The notes below the pieces were generated by a model, which was given only the letters and a program-made list of their open reading frames with translations, had not been told where the DNA came from and did not search any database. Both the position numbers and the translations under genes were made by a program. DNA of 64,000 nucleotides from Roseibium sp. MMSF_3544 (GTDB lineage Bacteria > Pseudomonadota > Alphaproteobacteria > Rhizobiales > Stappiaceae), in assembly GCF_030732845.1 (NCBI RefSeq), contig NZ_JASHKA010000001.1, positions 543,041 to 607,040 of the forward strand, given 5' to 3'. Shown piece by piece: positions 61,480 through 64,000 of the stretch. How positions within the stretch are numbered: position 1 is the stretch's first letter; each line of letters begins with the position of its first letter.

Positions 61480-62283
61480 ATGGCGCACCGCCCGGGCCTG
61501 TCGTTTCGTTTCACCCATGCGATCACACGCTCGCCGTCTGAAAGCGTCGCAAACGGTATCCGCGCTGTCGACAGTGGTGACCCGGATTGCGCCGCGTTCC
61601 GGGCAGAACATGATCTTTATGTCCGCGCGCTGCAAGAGGCGGGCCTGCATGTCGATATGTTGCCACCGCTCGAAGAATTTCCTGACAGCTGTTTTGTCGA
61701 GGACCCTGCTTTTTGTCTTCCCGAAGGTGCCATCCAACTAAGGCCAGGAACGGCAAGCCGCAAGGGAGAGGGCGACGCGATCCGCACCGCGCTCGAGGCA
61801 AGGTTCGACAGGGTCGTTGAGCTGCCGGGCTCTGGCCACGTCGATGGCGGTGATGTGTTGATGTTGGATGACGTGATCCTGGTGGGGTTGTCGGCGCGCA
61901 CAGACGTGGCAGGAGCCGAAGCCTTTGTCGGGTTGCTTGCTGATTGGGGATATTCGGCAAAGGTCTGCGAAACGCCAGAGGGCGTTCTACACTTCAAGAC
62001 CGCGTGCTCAACGCTCGGCGACGGCGTCATTTTGGCGACGAGGGCGATGGCGGACAGCGGTTTCTTTGGCGACCGAACGATCATTATTGTTCCGGAAGGG
62101 GAAGAGTATTCAGCCAACGTCATCCGGGTGAACGACGTGGTGCTTGTGCCGGAAGGGTATCCAAAAACTCTTGCGGCCATCGAGGTAGCGGGCTTCACAA
62201 CCGTCGTTTTGCCGACACATGAGGCGCGCAAGCTCGATGGAGGGCTCTCCTGTCTTTCTCTGCGCTTCGCGACACCATCTTGA
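61480..62283 (+). CDS. Dimethylargininase (DDAH)
   Basis: A 267-residue guanidine-modifying enzyme hydrolysing N-omega-methylated arginines to citrulline and methylamines. FTHAITRSPSESVANG at the N-terminus, SCFVEDPAF (substrate Asp/Glu), GSGHVDGGDVL, HFKTACSTLGDGV with the catalytic His, and the C-terminal DGGLSCLSLRF with the nucleophilic Cys are all present. GGAG lies eight bases before the ATG. The start is 12 bp from the divergent GNAT start. Confidence 0.94.
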   Translation: MAHRPGLSFRFTHAITRSPSESVANGIRAVDSGDPDCAAFRAEHDLYVRALQEAGLHVDMLPPLEEFPDSCFVEDPAFCLPEGAIQLRPGTASRKGEGDAIRTALEARFDRVVELPGSGHVDGGDVLMLDDVILVGLSARTDVAGAEAFVGLLADWGYSAKVCETPEGVLHFKTACSTLGDGVILATRAMADSGFFGDRTIIIVPEGEEYSANVIRVNDVVLVPEGYPKTLAAIEVAGFTTVVLPTHEARKLDGGLSCLSLRFATPS

Positions 62284-62288
62284 TGAGA

Positions 62289-63671
62289 TCAGGCGCTGAC
62301 CTGATTGCCCGATACGGTCAGGTTGGCATAGCGCGAACTTCCGTTCAGTTCGCCAGTGGCTGCTTCCAGCCATCTGTAGCCCTTGATGGCTCCGAGTTTT
62401 GATCCTTGAACGATATTGTTGGTAATGGCGGCAGGTCCGGCGCCGTCGACCACCGTCACGGCAATGCCCGTTCCGCAGTCCCGCAGCACATTCTGGGATG
62501 CTGCGATGTTGCGCATATAGGGACCCCAGCCGAGCAGCATGCCAAATTTCGGCGCGCCTTCGATGACGTTGCCGGTCAGTGTCGTGTCGGCTTCCGCGGC
62601 AATGCCGATGCCAAAACCAGCGACTTCCGGCGGGTACGGGCCGTCTTCGGAGATATTGCGAATGAGATTGCCGGAACAGACCGACATGCGTCCACCATCC
62701 ATGAAGTTGGCAATCGAAATGCCGGTGGTGGCGCCATCAACGATATTGTTGGCGATGATCGCACCCTGGAAGTTGAATTCGGAATAGATCGCACATTCGC
62801 CGGATCTCAGACAGGAATTGCCGAGAATCTGCACGTTCGAACCGCTGTTCGACCGGATGGCGGAAAAAGCGCAATCTGTGACGCGGTTGTTGGTAACCAT
62901 CACGCCGTGGGCTCGGAAAACGTTGATGCCGTTGCCGAATTGACCGGTGCCGCCGTAACGGGCACCAATGCGTTCGATCCGGTTGCCGGAGACGATGGTG
63001 CCATCCTCACCATCGCGCCAGCGGTGGACCCAGATGCCTCCGTTTGCACAGTCGGTCACCGTGTTTCCGGTGATCGCAAGCCCATCCGCTTCGTTGGAGC
63101 GAAGGCCTGCTTCGGCTGCGCCGTATATTCGGCAGTTCTCGACACGGCCAGAACAGCGGTCAAGCACAACGCCCATTTTCGAAGAGCCTGCGATATCGCA
63201 ATTGTCGAGCACCAGGTTGCGTATGCCGACAAAGTGGAGCAGGCCTTCGGTGAAGTCACCAATGGAGCGGTTGGCTCCGTCGAACGTGATCCCATGCAGA
63301 CCGATGTTGCTGACGCCTTCCGCGCGGATCAGTTGGCCACCGCCGCCCTGATAAACGAGCCGGGTGCGGCCAGGAACACCAACGATCAGAGTGCCCGACG
63401 GCAGGCGTAAATTGGCGACCGGGTAGGTGCCAGCCGGCAGAAACAGGGCGCGACCGCGCTCAACTGCTCGGTTGACAGCATTCTGGAACTGGGCCGTCTG
63501 GTCGTCGGCGGCATTGGGAAGCAGGCCGAGATCCGCAGAATCGATCGACCCCCGGAGATCCGCGACTTTCATTTGTGCCGCCGCAGCTGTCCCGGAAAGG
63601 CACAGGGCTGTCCCGGCAAGAAACGCCCGGCGGTTCAATTTTGAAGTTTCACGTGTCATCGGCGGTGCCAT
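62289..63671 (-). CDS. Tat-exported beta-helix repeat protein (TIGR03808-like)
   Basis: A 460-residue protein. The Tat signal is KLNRRAFLAGTALCLSGTAAAA. After a short Pro/Gly region (LFLPAGTYPVANLRLPSGTLIVGV) it is a right-handed parallel beta-helix of about ten or more rungs with N-x-hydrophobic repeats (LVLDNCDIAGSSKMGVVLDRCSGRVENCRIYGAAEAG). It matches the alphaproteobacterial TIGR03808 family (twin-arginine-translocated repeat protein). Polysaccharide lyase-like activity is possible but no catalytic site is obvious. It converges on the DDAH gene with 5 bp between. Confidence 0.88.
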   Translation of the reverse strand: MAPPMTRETSKLNRRAFLAGTALCLSGTAAAAQMKVADLRGSIDSADLGLLPNAADDQTAQFQNAVNRAVERGRALFLPAGTYPVANLRLPSGTLIVGVPGRTRLVYQGGGGQLIRAEGVSNIGLHGITFDGANRSIGDFTEGLLHFVGIRNLVLDNCDIAGSSKMGVVLDRCSGRVENCRIYGAAEAGLRSNEADGLAITGNTVTDCANGGIWVHRWRDGEDGTIVSGNRIERIGARYGGTGQFGNGINVFRAHGVMVTNNRVTDCAFSAIRSNSGSNVQILGNSCLRSGECAIYSEFNFQGAIIANNIVDGATTGISIANFMDGGRMSVCSGNLIRNISEDGPYPPEVAGFGIGIAAEADTTLTGNVIEGAPKFGMLLGWGPYMRNIAASQNVLRDCGTGIAVTVVDGAGPAAITNNIVQGSKLGAIKGYRWLEAATGELNGSSRYANLTVSGNQVSA

Positions 63672-64000
63672 TTGCTTGAAACGTCCCAGGATGGGAAACG
63701 GATCGGGTTTTCACCCTGAAATCAGCAAAGGGCATGCCGAAATGGCTGATTTGGCCGGAAACTGGGTTAACAAGAACCGCCTGCCCATCGTCCTGAGGAG
63801 CCGCAGAAGCAGCGTCTCGAAGTGTGGGCGGAATACTCCGGAATACGAGGCCCGTCCTTCGAGACGGACCTGTTGGTCCTCTTCAGGATGAAGGGGGAGC
63901 TCACAGCGAAGATCCCGGATCGGCTTCTAGTTAGCTGCAGAGCGCGGCGCAGGGTCGGGAGGGCTAAGTGCATCATCAAAATAGAGAACCGGCCGGGACA
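63672..64000. other. Intergenic region at window end, no gene seen
   Basis: No supported gene. It contains the palindromic repeat described separately. A frame running through it is a by-product of the repeat. Confidence 0.6.
63786..63891. repeat. Imperfect inverted intergenic repeat
   Basis: Two arms of about 42 bp face each other: CCTGAGGAG through GTCTCGAAGTGTGGGC on the left, and GCCCGTCCTTCGAGAC through CTCTTCAGGATGA on the right. The inner GTCTCGAAG/CTTCGAGAC part is exact. This family of hairpins, with GTCTCGAAGGACGGGC cores, is common between genes in Rhizobiales-type genomes. Confidence 0.75.

Noticed and set aside
63767..63979. Minus-strand 70-residue frame in the final intergenic region
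   Set aside because: Its sequence is a translation of the palindromic intergenic repeat.
1..64000. tRNA, rRNA, insertion sequence, prophage or plasmid functions
   Set aside because: I looked for cloverleaf ends (CCA-adjacent GGTTCGANTCC), transposase motifs, integrases and replication proteins and saw none I could support.

Overview
The window looks like a piece of chromosome from an alphaproteobacterium of the Hyphomicrobiales, most like the Stappia/Labrenzia/Roseibium group. Grounds: fairly high GC with the coding style of that group; a one-piece indolepyruvate ferredoxin oxidoreductase beside an Lrp regulator; an ArsR-methyltransferase regulator-metF-metH run; a type III ornithine decarboxylase followed by homospermidine synthase; a rhizobial-type (AnsA/ReAV) asparaginase; DUF2336, DUF1127 and TIGR03808-like proteins; and degenerate palindromic intergenic repeats common in this order. 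Genus assignment is inference. I see no rRNA, tRNA, insertion sequence, prophage or CRISPR array.

Layout. 1-5.8 kb (minus strand): APC permease and MFS exporter, ribulose-phosphate epimerase, a secreted DUF2259 protein and a BASS-type transporter. 5.9-7.6 kb: FAD amine/D-amino-acid oxidoreductase and a PepSY protein. 7.6-11.8 kb: Lrp regulator divergent from indolepyruvate ferredoxin oxidoreductase. 12.3-18.3 kb: DUF2336 protein, large MscS channel, two glycosyltransferases and a DUF1127 protein. 18.5-25.5 kb: LysR regulator, then the methionine-cycle operon sahR-metF-metH behind a perfect 22-bp palindrome. 25.6-25.94 kb: an isolated miniature transcription unit with its own operators, promoter, 47-codon ORF and terminator. 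26.2-33.7 kb: LysE exporter, ArsR regulator, a NIPSNAP/ABM/DMT/cupin run, a Tat-exported SDR with a divergent LysR, and an HTH-alpha/beta-hydrolase fusion. 33.7-37.1 kb: two-component system divergent from an eight-EF-hand periplasmic protein. 37.5-46.6 kb: TerB-like duplicated protein, YceI, GFA, VOC, thioredoxin-fold, alcohol dehydrogenase and YgiN-like genes, two LysR regulators, a GST and a PPOX-ferredoxin reductase fusion.

46.6-51.6 kb is the polyamine locus and the most striking region. A long structured leader, candidate speF RNA with the ribosome binding site inside a small hairpin, precedes ornithine decarboxylase. A GNAT acetyltransferase follows, and then homospermidine synthase. 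That synthase carries an N-terminal extension of about 380 residues made almost only of Ala, Lys and Pro, like bacterial histone H1-type (AlgP-like) tails. An enzyme making a DNA-binding polycation is thus fused to a predicted DNA-binding polycation. I know of no description of this arrangement.

51.7-64 kb: Tat-exported DM13 protein, small membrane proteins, an orphan acyl carrier protein, a membrane adenylate/guanylate cyclase, a SulP transporter with an FNR-type box upstream, an orphan periplasmic solute-binding protein, an aminotransferase and asparaginase pair, a GNAT and a dimethylargininase whose start codons face each other across 12 bp, and a Tat-exported beta-helix protein. The window ends in an intergenic palindromic repeat. 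Metabolically the region leans towards amino acid, one-carbon and polyamine nitrogen metabolism.
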